DNA of 64,000 bases from Mucilaginibacter sp. KACC 22063 (GCF_028736115.1 NZ_CP117877.1:1674001-1738000); one strand, 5' to 3'; positions 7,950 through 16,798 are shown, counted from the first letter of the stretch. Notes: generated from the sequence alone by a model not told the origin. A program made the numbers and translations.

Positions 7950-9182
7950 ATGAAAATACCCGTTAAATTTTTGCTTGCGCTTGGTATTATTACCAATGTT
8001 GCCTGCGCTCAAAAAATCAATCCAAAAACAAGGACGACTTTAAAATATGATTCGCCGGAGTTTAAGTCTGTACCTGTAACCGGCGCCGATCAAACTAACC
8101 TGTACGTGCCCTACCTAAAAGGTAAAAAGGTGGGCATGGTAGTTAACCAAACATCGGTTATCGGTAAAAAGCTTACACCAAGCCCGGATAGCCTTTTAAA
8201 GCTGGGTATTACCATCAAGAAGATTTTCGGGCCCGAGCATGGTTTTAGGGGCAATGCCAGCAATGGCGCTACCGTAGGGAATGAAATTGATGCAAAAACA
8301 GGTGTGCCCGTGGTTTCGCTTTATGGCAGTAAACACTATAAACCAACCGACGAAGATTTACAGGGCATTGATGAAATGGTATTTGACATGCAGGATGTAG
8401 GCGTACGTTTTTACACCTATATATCAACCTTACATTACGTAATGGAAGCCTGTGCCGAGCATAACATTGAACTGTTAATACTCGACCGACCTAACCCTAA
8501 CGGCTTTTATGTTGACGGACCGGTTTTAGATACCGGCATACATGCTTTTGTAGCGATGCACCCTGTACCCATCGTACACGGCATGACACTGGGCGAATAT
8601 GCGCAAATGATAAACGGACAAGGCTGGCTGAAAAATCATGTAAAATGTAAACTTAAAATTATTAAGGTAGCTAACTATACACATGATACGCCATATGAGC
8701 TACCTGTACATCCGTCGCCTAACTTAAACACTCAGCAATCTATCTTGTTATATCCCGGTATTTGTTTGTTTGAAGGTACAACGCTTAGCCTTGGTCGTGG
8801 CACAAGTTTTCCGTTCACGGTTGTTGGCAGCCCTGCTTTAAAAGGCATTTATCCGTTTTCGTTTAAACCGGTAAGCATACCGGGTGTAAGCGATAACCCT
8901 CCTTTGAAAGACCAGGTTTGCTACGGCATTGATTATTGCAATTTCGATACTAATGAGATCAGAAAAAACGGCAAACTTAACATAGACTGGTTGATAAGCA
9001 TGTATAAGGCATACCCGGATAAAGCGCATTTCTTTAATGGCTACTTTACCAGGCTTGCCGGTACAGAGAATTTGCGTAAACAACTTGAAGCCGGTAAGTC
9101 TGAACAGGAAATACGCCAGAGCTGGGAACCGGCACTAAGCAATTACAAGCAAATGCGCCAAAAATATTTATTGTATAAATAG
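7950..9182 (+). CDS. DUF1343 / NamZ-like exo-beta-N-acetylmuramidase
   Basis: 410-residue exported protein of the DUF1343 family, whose characterised member NamZ removes non-reducing-end N-acetylmuramic acid from peptidoglycan fragments. The start at 7950 is preferred over an in-frame ATG 99 bases upstream because it opens a signal peptide (MKIPVKFLLALGIITNVACA). The upstream start also overlaps the divergent permease. Family landmarks are GPEHGFRGNASNGA, MQDVGVRFYTYISTL, LILDRPNPNGFYVDGP and HGMTLGEYA. Likely periplasmic, in cell-wall recycling. Confidence 0.88.
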   Translation: MKIPVKFLLALGIITNVACAQKINPKTRTTLKYDSPEFKSVPVTGADQTNLYVPYLKGKKVGMVVNQTSVIGKKLTPSPDSLLKLGITIKKIFGPEHGFRGNASNGATVGNEIDAKTGVPVVSLYGSKHYKPTDEDLQGIDEMVFDMQDVGVRFYTYISTLHYVMEACAEHNIELLILDRPNPNGFYVDGPVLDTGIHAFVAMHPVPIVHGMTLGEYAQMINGQGWLKNHVKCKLKIIKVANYTHDTPYELPVHPSPNLNTQQSILLYPGICLFEGTTLSLGRGTSFPFTVVGSPALKGIYPFSFKPVSIPGVSDNPPLKDQVCYGIDYCNFDTNEIRKNGKLNIDWLISMYKAYPDKAHFFNGYFTRLAGTENLRKQLEAGKSEQEIRQSWEPALSNYKQMRQKYLLYK

Positions 9183-9217
9183 TTAACGCTTATCCGTTAG
9201 CATAGCTAAGATATTAA

Positions 9218-10138
9218 ATGAGGATAGTTTTTATGGGCACGCCCGAGTTTGCGGTTGCCTCTTTAGAAGCACTGATTGATGCAGGTTGCGAAGTTGTTGG
9301 CGTTGTAACCGCGCCCGATAAACCGGCAGGCCGAGGCCAGGTACTGTCAGAGTCTGCTGTTAAAAAGTTTGCCGTTGCCAATCACATCAAAGTTTTGCAG
9401 CCCGAAAAGCTGAAAGATCCTGCATTTATAGAAAGCTTACGTGCGCTACGTGCAGATTTACAGGTAGTGGTTGCATTCAGGATGCTGCCCGAAGTTGTTT
9501 GGAACATGCCGCCGCTGGGTACCATTAACCTGCATGCTTCTTTACTGCCGCAGTACCGCGGTGCGGCACCTATTAACTGGGCTGTAATTAATGGCGAGAA
9601 AGAAAGCGGTGTTACCACCTTTTTGCTAAAGCACGAAATTGATACAGGCAATGTTTTGTTTACTGAGAAAGTAACCATTCCTGAAGATTTTACTGCTGGC
9701 GACCTGCACGATAAACTAATGAACAAAGGTGCAGGCCTATTGGTAAAAACGGTAAAAGCAGTGGAAAGCGGTAAATACACAGAGCAGCCACAGGCACAGT
9801 TGGCAGAAGGTGTGTCGCTGAAACATGCCCCTAAAATATTTAAAGACGATTGCCGTATAGACTGGAACAATCAGGTTGAACAAATTTATAACCGCATCCG
9901 CGGATTAAGTCCATACCCCACTGCATTTACAACGCTTAACGGTAAAACACTTAAAATCTTCAAGGCCGAAAAAGAATCGGGTGAGGTCAATGATGCGCCC
10001 GGTAGCTACAGTACCGACGGTAAAACTTACCTGAAATTTGCAGGGACAGATGGCTATGTCAGCTTAACCGACTTGCAGCTGGAAGGCAAAAAGCGGATGG
10101 GAGTAGAGGAGTTTTTAAGAGGATATAAAGTTCAATAA
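9218..10138 (+). CDS. fmt: Methionyl-tRNA formyltransferase
   Basis: Transfers a formyl group from 10-formyl-THF to initiator Met-tRNA. 306 residues, close to the family norm of about 310. The Rossmann start MRIVFMGTPEFAV is typical. The catalytic block HASLLPQYRGAAPINWAV carries the conserved SLLPxYRGxxP loop, and DTGNVLF follows. The C-terminal OB-like tRNA-binding domain (about 205-306) is present, including the RIRGLSPYPTAFT segment. It follows namZ by 35 bp on the same strand and is closed by an inverted repeat after its stop. Confidence 0.97.
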   Translation: MRIVFMGTPEFAVASLEALIDAGCEVVGVVTAPDKPAGRGQVLSESAVKKFAVANHIKVLQPEKLKDPAFIESLRALRADLQVVVAFRMLPEVVWNMPPLGTINLHASLLPQYRGAAPINWAVINGEKESGVTTFLLKHEIDTGNVLFTEKVTIPEDFTAGDLHDKLMNKGAGLLVKTVKAVESGKYTEQPQAQLAEGVSLKHAPKIFKDDCRIDWNNQVEQIYNRIRGLSPYPTAFTTLNGKTLKIFKAEKESGEVNDAPGSYSTDGKTYLKFAGTDGYVSLTDLQLEGKKRMGVEEFLRGYKVQ

Positions 10139-10145
10139 TTCATTG

Positions 10146-10184
10146 GTCATTAGTTATCGGTGTTCAGCATCAATGACTAATGAC
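10146..10184. repeat. GTCATTAGT inverted repeat between convergent genes
   Basis: GTCATTAGT (10146-10154) pairs with ACTAATGAC (10176-10184) around a 21-base loop, with further CATTGG and TCAATG units at the edges. It fills the 52-bp gap between the convergent fmt and ceramidase-like genes and belongs to the same sequence family as 224-295 and 11789-11857. It has no T-run, so it is not a classical terminator. Confidence 0.55.
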
Positions 10185-10190
10185 AGCTGA

Positions 10191-10850
10191 CTATTTCACA
10201 CTATACAATCTGTAAATAAACACAAACATCAGCGATGTAGCTATTGAACCGAAGGTATGCCACAGAAAATGGGTACCCATCGGTAATATAGCCCATCTAT
10301 CCGCTACCCTGAAAAATAATGCAGCACCAAATGCTAACAGCGCAGTAATTACCAGCCAGGCGTTATGCCCTTTCAGTTTAACAAGCAGTAAGATCAAAGG
10401 CAACAGAATCATTAACACCATCATGCCGTAATTAAGGCTGATCATCAGTTGCACATCATAGCCTGTAAATAATTTGCGTACGGCAAATTCCATCCCAATA
10501 AAAATGAGCAACGCAAGGAAGCCATAAACCCATTTGCCCAAAACCTTCATCCAGAAATACACACTTGCCATAAGGCACAATAAAGCTATAGGCACCCAAT
10601 CCATAAAAATAAAAATGTGCCAGCGCCTTAAGCCATGATAAACTGTACTACCGATACAGCCAATAAGTAACAACCAAGTAGCCAAACTAAGGAACACATA
10701 CTCCCGGCTAAAGCCCTTTAATTTAATTAGCCAGTAAAAAGCCGGTATCAGGAAGAATGCCGAAGTAACCATGTTCCATGGTTCCGGGAAGAAATGATTT
10801 AAGTTGGTCTCTGTATATATCAGTCCGTGATCGAGCGGGATCTGGTTCAT
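10191..10850 (-). CDS. CREST-superfamily (alkaline ceramidase-like) membrane hydrolase
   Basis: 219 residues with about seven hydrophobic helices. The motif pattern of the CREST superfamily (ceramidases, PAQR, hemolysin III) can be read in order: E23-P-x-N26-x-x-x-S30 in the first helix, GCIGSTVYHG with Ser68 and His72, Asp84 in FMDWVP, and H194-x-x-x-H198 in THFLWHTFGS. These residues would coordinate zinc and polarise water in an amide hydrolase. Sphingobacteriaceae make sphingolipids, so a ceramide or related lipid amide is a reasonable substrate, though this is inference. No sphingolipid synthesis gene lies nearby. Start ATG at 10850 gives a short soluble lead before helix 1. Confidence 0.7.
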   Translation of the reverse strand: MNQIPLDHGLIYTETNLNHFFPEPWNMVTSAFFLIPAFYWLIKLKGFSREYVFLSLATWLLLIGCIGSTVYHGLRRWHIFIFMDWVPIALLCLMASVYFWMKVLGKWVYGFLALLIFIGMEFAVRKLFTGYDVQLMISLNYGMMVLMILLPLILLLVKLKGHNAWLVITALLAFGAALFFRVADRWAILPMGTHFLWHTFGSIATSLMFVFIYRLYSVK

Positions 10851-10973
10851 AGCAGCAATTATTTATTACCGAAAATAGAATGCTGCTTTTAAGAAAAAGT
10901 TTGGGGTGCATTAAATCAGCATCAGCAAATCGTCATAAGATACATTTGTATGACAGAGATAGAAAATCCGAAG

Positions 10974-10981
10974 TACCTTTG
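10974..10981 (+). promoter_or_regulatory. Candidate -7 box TACCTTTG for the DUF3050 gene
   Basis: TACCTTTG matches TAnnTTTG and lies 19 bases before the ATG at 11001. A second match, TACATTTG at 10941-10948, is further upstream. The nearer box supports the later start for DUF3050. No -33 TTG at the right spacing was found. Confidence 0.4.
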
Positions 10982-11000
10982 CCGCCGTAATTTTATTGTT

Positions 11001-11786
11001 ATGACACAGATCCACCCACGCATTTTAGCCCTTAAAAACGCAATTACACCTTTACGCGAACAGTTAATAGCACACCCGCTTTATGCTCAGATTACATCGC
11101 TCGAAGATTTACACGTTTTTATGCAGCATCACGTATTTGCCGTGTGGGATTTTATGTCGTTGCTTAAAGCCTTACAGCGCGCGCTTACTTGCGTTGAAGT
11201 ACCCTGGATGCCTATAGGTAGTGCCAACACACGCTACCTGATCAATGAAATAGTAACCGGGGAAGAAAGCGATGTTGACGAGCAAGGCAATCGCAGCAGC
11301 CATTTTGAGCTTTATCTTAAAACAATGGAACAAGCCGGTGCTGACCATACCGCCATGCATGACTTGCTGGCTGCTTTACAAAATAAACAGACAATAAATG
11401 AGGTTTTGCTAACTATTGACATGCCACAGGCAGCAAAAAGCTTTGTGCAGCATACTTTTAATGTTATAGCTACCAACAAACCACATATAGAAGCGGCTGT
11501 ATTTACTTTCGGGCGCGAAGATCTGATCCCCGGCATGTTTATTAGCATGGTAAAGGAAATCAACAAACAGTTTCCGGGCAAGGTGGACCAGTTTTTATAT
11601 TACCTGGAAAGGCACATTGAGGTTGACGGCGACCACCACTCGCAGTTAGCTTACCAAATGACAGCCGAACTTTGCGGTGATGATGAAAATAAATGGGCAG
11701 AAGCCGAGCAGGCCGTTAAAGAAGCATTACAGCAACGCATTAACCTTTGGAACGGCATCTCAGAAGCTATTGGCACGTTAGTATAA
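11001..11786 (+). CDS. DUF3050 domain-containing protein (heme-oxygenase-like fold)
   Basis: 261 residues, wholly alpha-helical in appearance and with no signal peptide. The opening [19 protein letters not shown] followed by [20 protein letters not shown] is the DUF3050 pattern. The family is classed with heme-oxygenase/TenA-like helical bundles, and its reaction is unknown. Conserved acidic and His residues ([22 protein letters not shown]) could bind a metal. The ATG at 11001 is used rather than an in-frame ATG at 10950 because a -7 box lies between them and homologues begin near the IHP motif (from memory). Confidence 0.82.
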   Translation: MTQIHPRILALKNAITPLREQLIAHPLYAQITSLEDLHVFMQHHVFAVWDFMSLLKALQRALTCVEVPWMPIGSANTRYLINEIVTGEESDVDEQGNRSSHFELYLKTMEQAGADHTAMHDLLAALQNKQTINEVLLTIDMPQAAKSFVQHTFNVIATNKPHIEAAVFTFGREDLIPGMFISMVKEINKQFPGKVDQFLYYLERHIEVDGDHHSQLAYQMTAELCGDDENKWAEAEQAVKEALQQRINLWNGISEAIGTLV

Positions 11787-11788
11787 TA

Positions 11789-11857
11789 GTTCATTAGTTC
11801 ACTTGTCATTAGTCATTGTATCCATTAACATATTAATGAACCATTGAACAAATGAAC
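11789..11857. repeat. GTTCATTAGTTCA inverted repeat between convergent genes
   Basis: GTTCATTAGTTCA (11789-11801) pairs at 12 of 13 positions with TGAACAAATGAAC (11845-11857). Between them lie GTCATTAGTCATTG and ATTAATGAAC units of the same repeat family seen at 224-295 and 10146-10184. The repeat fills the space between the convergent DUF3050 and aminotransferase genes and touches the stop codon of the latter. Confidence 0.55.
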
Positions 11858-12693
11858 TACAATTTGTTCAACTCATCAATAAGGGATTTGCTCAACCGGT
11901 TGAAGTAACGTTTAACGCCGTAGCCCATTACCCATTGTATACCACGAGTCGCATTGGTTAAAAACACCTCGTCAGCTTCGTACAATATGTTAGGGTTAAT
12001 TTGTGCTTCGGTAACGGGTAAATCCATTTTAAGCGCAAGATCAATCACTACTTTACGCATTACACCGCTCACACAACCTTCGCTTAATGCGGGTGTATAA
12101 AGGTGATTTTTGTACCAGACAAATATGTTTGAGCTAATGGCTTCGCACAAAAAACCATTTTGGTTTAGCAGGAAAGCATCATCAAGTTTATTTTGAGATT
12201 TATAGATACCTGCCATTACATACGGCAGCGAATTGCAGGTTTTTAAGTTCGACAGGTAATTTAAAGGCTTAGGCACTTCGGTAAAAATATCCATGATCAG
12301 GCCTTTGGTATTTAACTCATAATGCCAGTTATCATAGGGTTCTATTTCCATGCAGTACCCCATTTTATTTTGAACCGGGGTATATAAACCATCCGAATCG
12401 CGGTAAACGGTAAGCCTTACCCGTCCGTTTTTAATTTTGTTGCGTACTGCAAGATCAGCGGCTTTTTCTTTCAAAAACCAATCATCAAGCTGCGAGTAGC
12501 CTTCTATTTTAAGGCCTTTCATGCCATTCTGTAGGCGGTCGGCGTGCAGGTCGGCAAACATCAGCTGGCCTTTAACCACACGCATACTTTCAAAAATACC
12601 ATCGCCATATTTAAAAGCGCGGTTAGCCGATGTTAATACAGGGCTGTCTGCTGCTATAAACTCGCCATTGTAATTGATAAACAGAGGTTGCAT
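11857..12693 (-). CDS. Class IV PLP aminotransferase (BCAT / aminodeoxychorismate lyase type)
   Basis: 278-residue fold-IV PLP enzyme. The Schiff-base lysine is Lys151 in LSNLKTCN. NRAFKYGDGIFESMRV near the N terminus is the usual substrate-loop motif, EAISSNIFVW holds the conserved Glu/Ser-Asn PLP contacts, and GVMRKVV sits in the phosphate-binding stretch. The length suits either 4-amino-4-deoxychorismate lyase (PabC, folate) or a D-amino-acid/branched-chain aminotransferase. Sequence alone here does not decide, and no folate gene is adjacent. The RluA-type gene lies 21 bp upstream on the same strand, so the two may share a transcript. Confidence 0.85.
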   Translation of the reverse strand: MQPLFINYNGEFIAADSPVLTSANRAFKYGDGIFESMRVVKGQLMFADLHADRLQNGMKGLKIEGYSQLDDWFLKEKAADLAVRNKIKNGRVRLTVYRDSDGLYTPVQNKMGYCMEIEPYDNWHYELNTKGLIMDIFTEVPKPLNYLSNLKTCNSLPYVMAGIYKSQNKLDDAFLLNQNGFLCEAISSNIFVWYKNHLYTPALSEGCVSGVMRKVVIDLALKMDLPVTEAQINPNILYEADEVFLTNATRGIQWVMGYGVKRYFNRLSKSLIDELNKL

Positions 12694-12714
12694 AGATAAA
12701 GGCTAAACGTTTAA

Positions 12715-13758
12715 CTAAGCGTTTTGATCTGATGTAGCGGCAATATATTTTCGCCATTTGTTTAAAACAGACTCAAAGTCCTGTGGTATAGGCGCTTCAA
12801 AATGCATATATTTTTTGGTAGCCGGATGCACAAAGCCCAGTGTTTGCGCATGCAGTGCCTGGCGGGGCATCATTTCAAAACAGTTTTCTACAAACTGCTT
12901 GTACTTGCCAAAAACGGTGCCTTTCAAAATTTTATCGCCACCATAGGTTGCATCACTAAATAGAGGATGACCTATGTGTTTCATGTGGGCGCGTATCTGG
13001 TGCGTGCGGCCGGTTTCCAGCTGGCATTCTATCAGCGTTATATAACCTAAACGCTCCAGTACTTTATAGTGCGTTACAGACCATTTGCCTTTCTCCTCAC
13101 TATCGTAAATAGCCATTACACGGCGGTCGTTTAAACTCCGGCCAATATAGCCGGTTACGGTTCCGTCTTCTGTTAAATCGCCCCAAACCAAGGCCAGATA
13201 TTTGCGGGTAATGGTATGGTCAAAAAATTGTTTGGCCAGATAGGTCATCGAACGCTCATTCTTACTGATCAGCAATAAGCCTGACGTATCCTTATCAATA
13301 CGATGCACTAAGCCCGGGCGGCCATCATTACCCGGCAGTTGCGGCAATTGCTGAAAATGATATACCAATCCGTTTACAAGGGTGCCCGTGTAATTGTTAT
13401 AACCTGGGTGGACCACCATGCCTGCCGGCTTATTAATTACCAGTACATCATCATCTTCATAAACAATGTTGAGCGGAATGTTTTCAGGATAAACCTCGGT
13501 ATCGCGCGGCGGATGCGGTAAAACCACCGAGATAATATCATTAGGCTTTACCTTATAGCTGGACTTAACAGTTTTTTGATTAACCAGTACGTTACCCAGC
13601 TCAATGGCATTCTGTATACGGTTACGGGTAGCGTTCTCAATGCGGTGCATTAAAAACTTGTCAATCCGCAATAGCGACTGCCCCTTATCTACTACAATCC
13701 GAAAGTGCTCATACAAATCCTGCTCTTCATTATCGTATGAGTCTGTTTCCTGTATCAT
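12715..13758 (-). CDS. RluA-family RNA pseudouridine synthase (RluD-like)
   Basis: Converts uridines in 23S rRNA (RluD) or related RNA to pseudouridine. 347 residues. An S4 RNA-binding domain covers about 25-90 (LLRIDKFLMHRIENATRNRIQ). It is followed by the RluA catalytic domain with the signature GLVHRIDKDTSGLLLI, whose Asp is the nucleophile, and then RTHQIRAHMKHIGHPLFSD. S4 plus this length favours the RluD/RluC branch. The start ATG at 13758 is supported by TATTTTTG 4 bases before it, which would make the mRNA leaderless. Confidence 0.93.
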   Translation of the reverse strand: MIQETDSYDNEEQDLYEHFRIVVDKGQSLLRIDKFLMHRIENATRNRIQNAIELGNVLVNQKTVKSSYKVKPNDIISVVLPHPPRDTEVYPENIPLNIVYEDDDVLVINKPAGMVVHPGYNNYTGTLVNGLVYHFQQLPQLPGNDGRPGLVHRIDKDTSGLLLISKNERSMTYLAKQFFDHTITRKYLALVWGDLTEDGTVTGYIGRSLNDRRVMAIYDSEEKGKWSVTHYKVLERLGYITLIECQLETGRTHQIRAHMKHIGHPLFSDATYGGDKILKGTVFGKYKQFVENCFEMMPRQALHAQTLGFVHPATKKYMHFEAPIPQDFESVLNKWRKYIAATSDQNA

Positions 13759-13762
13759 CAGG

Positions 13763-13770
13763 CAAAAATA
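13763..13770 (-). promoter_or_regulatory. -7 box TATTTTTG 4 nt before the RluA-family start
   Basis: Read on the minus strand, TATTTTTG is followed by CCTG and then the ATG. With transcription starting about 5 bases after the box, the message would begin at or next to the start codon (leaderless). The -33 position has no clear TTG. Confidence 0.55.
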
Positions 13771-13877
13771 CTGGTTTTTTAATACTTATAAACTTTCCTG
13801 AACATACTTACAAGCATCAGTAACATTTCTCACATTTAGTATGCTTATATTTAAGCCGTAACCTGTTTGCAATAACT

Positions 13878-14726
13878 ATGAAAGCGCTTGTTAAAACGGT
13901 AATTGCTTTATTACTACTCTTCCATTGTAACTTAAATGCAAAAGACCTCCCTTATAAGGTTTATGCTGTAAAGTTTGCAACTTCAGGATATCCGTTTACG
14001 GCAGCCGATTGGGCTAAAGGTGGTTCAAAATCAGAAAAAGTCAACATCACTTTCTCCTTCTGGCTTATTAAGAGTAATAATAAAAAAATATTAGTTGATG
14101 CCGGGTTTGAGTATGATATTGAAGATGCCAAAGAGTTTAAATTAACATCTTATACAAGGCCGGATTCTGCTTTGTTACCGCTGAATATTCATCCCGAAGA
14201 TATAACAGACGTAATCATCAGCCACCCGCACTGGGATCATATTGACGGTGTGAATTTATTTCCTAAAGCACACTTTTGGATACAAAAAGACGACTACAAT
14301 TATTTTGTAGGCAAGGCATGGCAAAAGCCGCTTGATATTGGTGGTTTCGCCAAGCGCGATGTGGTAAAGCTTGTAGAATTGAATGTATCAGGGCGTTTAA
14401 CGCTGGTAAATGGTGACAATAAAGAAATATTTCCGGGCATTCATGTTTACACCGGGTCAAAACATACTTATGGATCCCAGTATGTTCTGGTCAATTCTGC
14501 AAACAGAAAAATCATACTGGCATCAGACAATGTATGGATCTATTCAAATTTGGAGTACATGCTACCTGCCGCTCCGGGCGGCACGCTTGATCCGGTTGCC
14601 TATGTAAACCAGATGAAAAGAATGAAAAAGATGGTTCCAAGCGATCAATATATCATACCTGGGCATGATGAGCAGGTTTACAAACGATTTCCTCTTATTA
14701 AAGATAAAATCGCTGAATTATTGTAA
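13878..14726 (+). CDS. Exported metallo-beta-lactamase-fold hydrolase, N-acyl homoserine lactonase family
   Basis: 282 residues with a signal peptide (MKALVKTVIALLLLFHCNLNA). The zinc motif HxHxDH is present as H116-P-H118-W-D120-H121. Further ligands are the His in TGSKHTYGS, the Asp in LASDNVW and the His in IPGHDEQV. The pattern and length match the AiiA-type lactonase group, which opens lactone rings of quorum-sensing signals. The substrate cannot be proven from sequence, and other lactones or esters are possible. The signal peptide puts it in the periplasm or outside, where it could meet foreign signals. Monocistronic between a divergent RluA gene and DUF6588. Confidence 0.8.
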   Translation: MKALVKTVIALLLLFHCNLNAKDLPYKVYAVKFATSGYPFTAADWAKGGSKSEKVNITFSFWLIKSNNKKILVDAGFEYDIEDAKEFKLTSYTRPDSALLPLNIHPEDITDVIISHPHWDHIDGVNLFPKAHFWIQKDDYNYFVGKAWQKPLDIGGFAKRDVVKLVELNVSGRLTLVNGDNKEIFPGIHVYTGSKHTYGSQYVLVNSANRKIILASDNVWIYSNLEYMLPAAPGGTLDPVAYVNQMKRMKKMVPSDQYIIPGHDEQVYKRFPLIKDKIAELL

Positions 14727-14781
14727 ATTAGTAAACAATAAGGAATGAATTTTGCTAATAGTTTGCAGCTAAACTCTTACT

Positions 14782-15855
14782 ATGAAAAAAATCTTCTACT
14801 TATCCCTGTTGGGCATTTCGTTCTTTACTGCAAAAAGCGTAAAGGCACAAAGCGGTTTCGATCAGTTAATTAAATCGGGCCCTGCAGATGCTACCAAACT
14901 AACCGATGCCTATGCAAAGCCTCTTTTTAAAGGATTAGGTTTAGGCACAAACAGCGGATGGACCAATACCGCACAAACACTTGGGCTTTTACACTTTGAT
15001 GTACGCTTTACTGCTACTGCGGCTTTTGCGCCATCGTCAGATCAATCTTTTAACGTTACACAGATCGGTTTATCAAACAGTGTAAGGCCAAACAACCCGA
15101 ATGATGTTATTGCGCCCACCTTTAGCGGTAACACTAAAGCCAACGGCCCGTTAATGAATATTTACGATGATAACGGCAACAAAGTAAGCTCGTTCACCAT
15201 GCCAAGCGGACAGTTGAAATCGGTAATACCCACACCGCAATTACAGGTAACTGTTGGATTGATCCATAATACCGATGTTACTTTAAGAGCATTGCCTAAA
15301 GTAAATGTAAGCGATGATATTGGTTCAGTATCCATGATCGGTTTTGGTATTAAGCACAATATTATGGGAGATATCTTCGGCTCGCGTACTGAGAAGCTGA
15401 TTCCGTTTGATTTGGCACTGGCATTTAACTACAACAGGCTTAACTATAACAAAAACTTAAATGTACAGCCCGAAAGCGGTGCCTTGCCTGCGGATGCACA
15501 ACAATCAAATGATTTTAGCAACCAGCACATAACCGGGCATTTAAATAGCTTTTTATTTGAAGCCATCATTTCTAAACAAATCTTATTTTTTACCCCTTAC
15601 CTTGCAGTTGGTTACAATACTTCTAAAACTAATGTAGCGCTTGAGGGTAATTACCCGATAACAAGTGGCAGCATTTTAAACCAGAAATTTTATACTACTT
15701 ACAGTAATCCTGTAAACATTGACGAACGCAGTATCAATGGTGTTCGCGCTGATATCGGCTTCCAGATCAAGCTGCCGGTGGTTCGTTTTTATGCTTCTTA
15801 TGGCCTTGCCGAAAGTTACAGCATGGTAAACGCCGGCATAGGTTTAGGCTTTTAA
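14782..15855 (+). CDS. DUF6588 family outer-membrane beta-barrel-like protein
   Basis: 357 residues with signal peptide MKKIFYLSLLGISFFTAKSVKAQ. The mature sequence alternates hydrophobic and polar residues, is rich in Gly/Asn/Thr, and ends in an aromatic strand (SMVNAGIGLGF). That is the usual C terminus of a Bacteroidota outer-membrane barrel. Landmarks such as QSGFDQLIKSGPADATKLTDAY and TPQLQVTVGLI agree with DUF6588, known only as a conserved Bacteroidota family. No function is proposed. It is followed after 8 bp by a PLP enzyme, probably by chance of packing. Confidence 0.8.
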   Translation: MKKIFYLSLLGISFFTAKSVKAQSGFDQLIKSGPADATKLTDAYAKPLFKGLGLGTNSGWTNTAQTLGLLHFDVRFTATAAFAPSSDQSFNVTQIGLSNSVRPNNPNDVIAPTFSGNTKANGPLMNIYDDNGNKVSSFTMPSGQLKSVIPTPQLQVTVGLIHNTDVTLRALPKVNVSDDIGSVSMIGFGIKHNIMGDIFGSRTEKLIPFDLALAFNYNRLNYNKNLNVQPESGALPADAQQSNDFSNQHITGHLNSFLFEAIISKQILFFTPYLAVGYNTSKTNVALEGNYPITSGSILNQKFYTTYSNPVNIDERSINGVRADIGFQIKLPVVRFYASYGLAESYSMVNAGIGLGF

Positions 15856-15863
15856 ATAGCTTT

Positions 15864-16760
15864 ATGGTATTTGATTTAGAAATTTTCAGCCCAGTTCAAC
15901 AGATCAGGCACCCGCTATTTGATGAGAAGGGGCTGAAAGTTTTTGTAAAGCGCGATGATATGATTCACCCGGTGATATCGGGTAATAAATGGCGCAAACT
16001 TAAATACTTGCTTGCCGAAGCCAATAAAGGCGGCGAAAATCACCTGGTCACATTCGGCGGCGCCTATTCTAATCATCTGCTGGCCACTTCGGCTGCGGCA
16101 GCTACCTTTGGTTTTAAATCTACAGGCTTTGTACGAGGCGAAGATATCCACAACGATTCGTTAATGCTGTGCCGCATGCATGGCATGGAATTGATATTTG
16201 TTGACCGTGAAAGCTACCGCAATAAGCCAGCCCTGTTTGACAAGCATTTCGGTAATGATGATAATGCCTTTTATATTGACGAAGGTGGCGCATCTGAAGC
16301 CGCAGCCAGAGGTTGCAGCGAACTTATGGATGAGTTGCCCCAAATTTTTGATCATATTTTTTGCGCCTGCGGAACCGGCACTACAGCAGCTGGCATCCTG
16401 AATGGAATAATTACACATCAGTTGACCACCATTTTACACGCTGTGCCCGTTTTAAAAAATGGAGGCTTTATTGGCGATGAAATACGGAATTATGCCATTG
16501 ACCCTAATGCAAATTTTGAACTGCACCTCGATTACCACTTTGGCGGCTACGCCAAAACTACTCCCCAACTGATCAGCTTTGTTAAAGATTTTGTTGCACA
16601 AACAGGTATTTTAATAGAGCCTGTTTACACCGGTAAAATGTTTTATGCCCTGTTTGATCAGGTCAGAAAAAATATGTTTAAACCCGGTAGCAGCCTTTTA
16701 GCTATTCACACCGGCGGTATAATGGGTTTATTTGGCATGCGCGACAAATTCAACAAATAA
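15864..16760 (+). CDS. PLP-dependent ACC deaminase / D-cysteine desulfhydrase family enzyme
   Basis: 298 residues of the tryptophan-synthase-beta-like (fold II) PLP group. The Schiff-base Lys lies in ISGNKWRKLKY near residue 45. TFGGAYSNHLLATSAAA supplies the Ser/Asn substrate contacts, and CGTGTTAAGI is the Gly-rich phosphate loop. Members act either on 1-aminocyclopropane-1-carboxylate or on D-cysteine, and the residues deciding this cannot be told with certainty here. The length is shorter than plant-associated AcdS (about 338), which slightly favours D-cysteine desulfhydrase or an unassigned activity. Starts 8 bp after DUF6588. Confidence 0.85.
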   Translation: MVFDLEIFSPVQQIRHPLFDEKGLKVFVKRDDMIHPVISGNKWRKLKYLLAEANKGGENHLVTFGGAYSNHLLATSAAAATFGFKSTGFVRGEDIHNDSLMLCRMHGMELIFVDRESYRNKPALFDKHFGNDDNAFYIDEGGASEAAARGCSELMDELPQIFDHIFCACGTGTTAAGILNGIITHQLTTILHAVPVLKNGGFIGDEIRNYAIDPNANFELHLDYHFGGYAKTTPQLISFVKDFVAQTGILIEPVYTGKMFYALFDQVRKNMFKPGSSLLAIHTGGIMGLFGMRDKFNK

Positions 16761-16763
16761 TTA

Positions 16764-16794
16764 TTGAATTTATATAAGTACTTATATAAATTTG
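16764..16794 (+). promoter_or_regulatory. Complete -33/-7 promoter with a 26-bp palindromic operator, marR-hutH
   Basis: TTG at 16764-16766, a 20-base spacer, and TAAATTTG at 16787-16794 make a full Bacteroidota promoter. Positions 16767-16792 are a perfect 26-bp palindrome with half-site AATTTATATAAGT, so it occupies the whole spacer and runs into the -7 box. The box ends 4 bases before the GTG start, so the mRNA is probably leaderless. A palindrome here, in front of a MarR gene, is the expected shape of an autorepressor operator. Confidence 0.8.
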
Positions 16795-16798
16795 CTTT

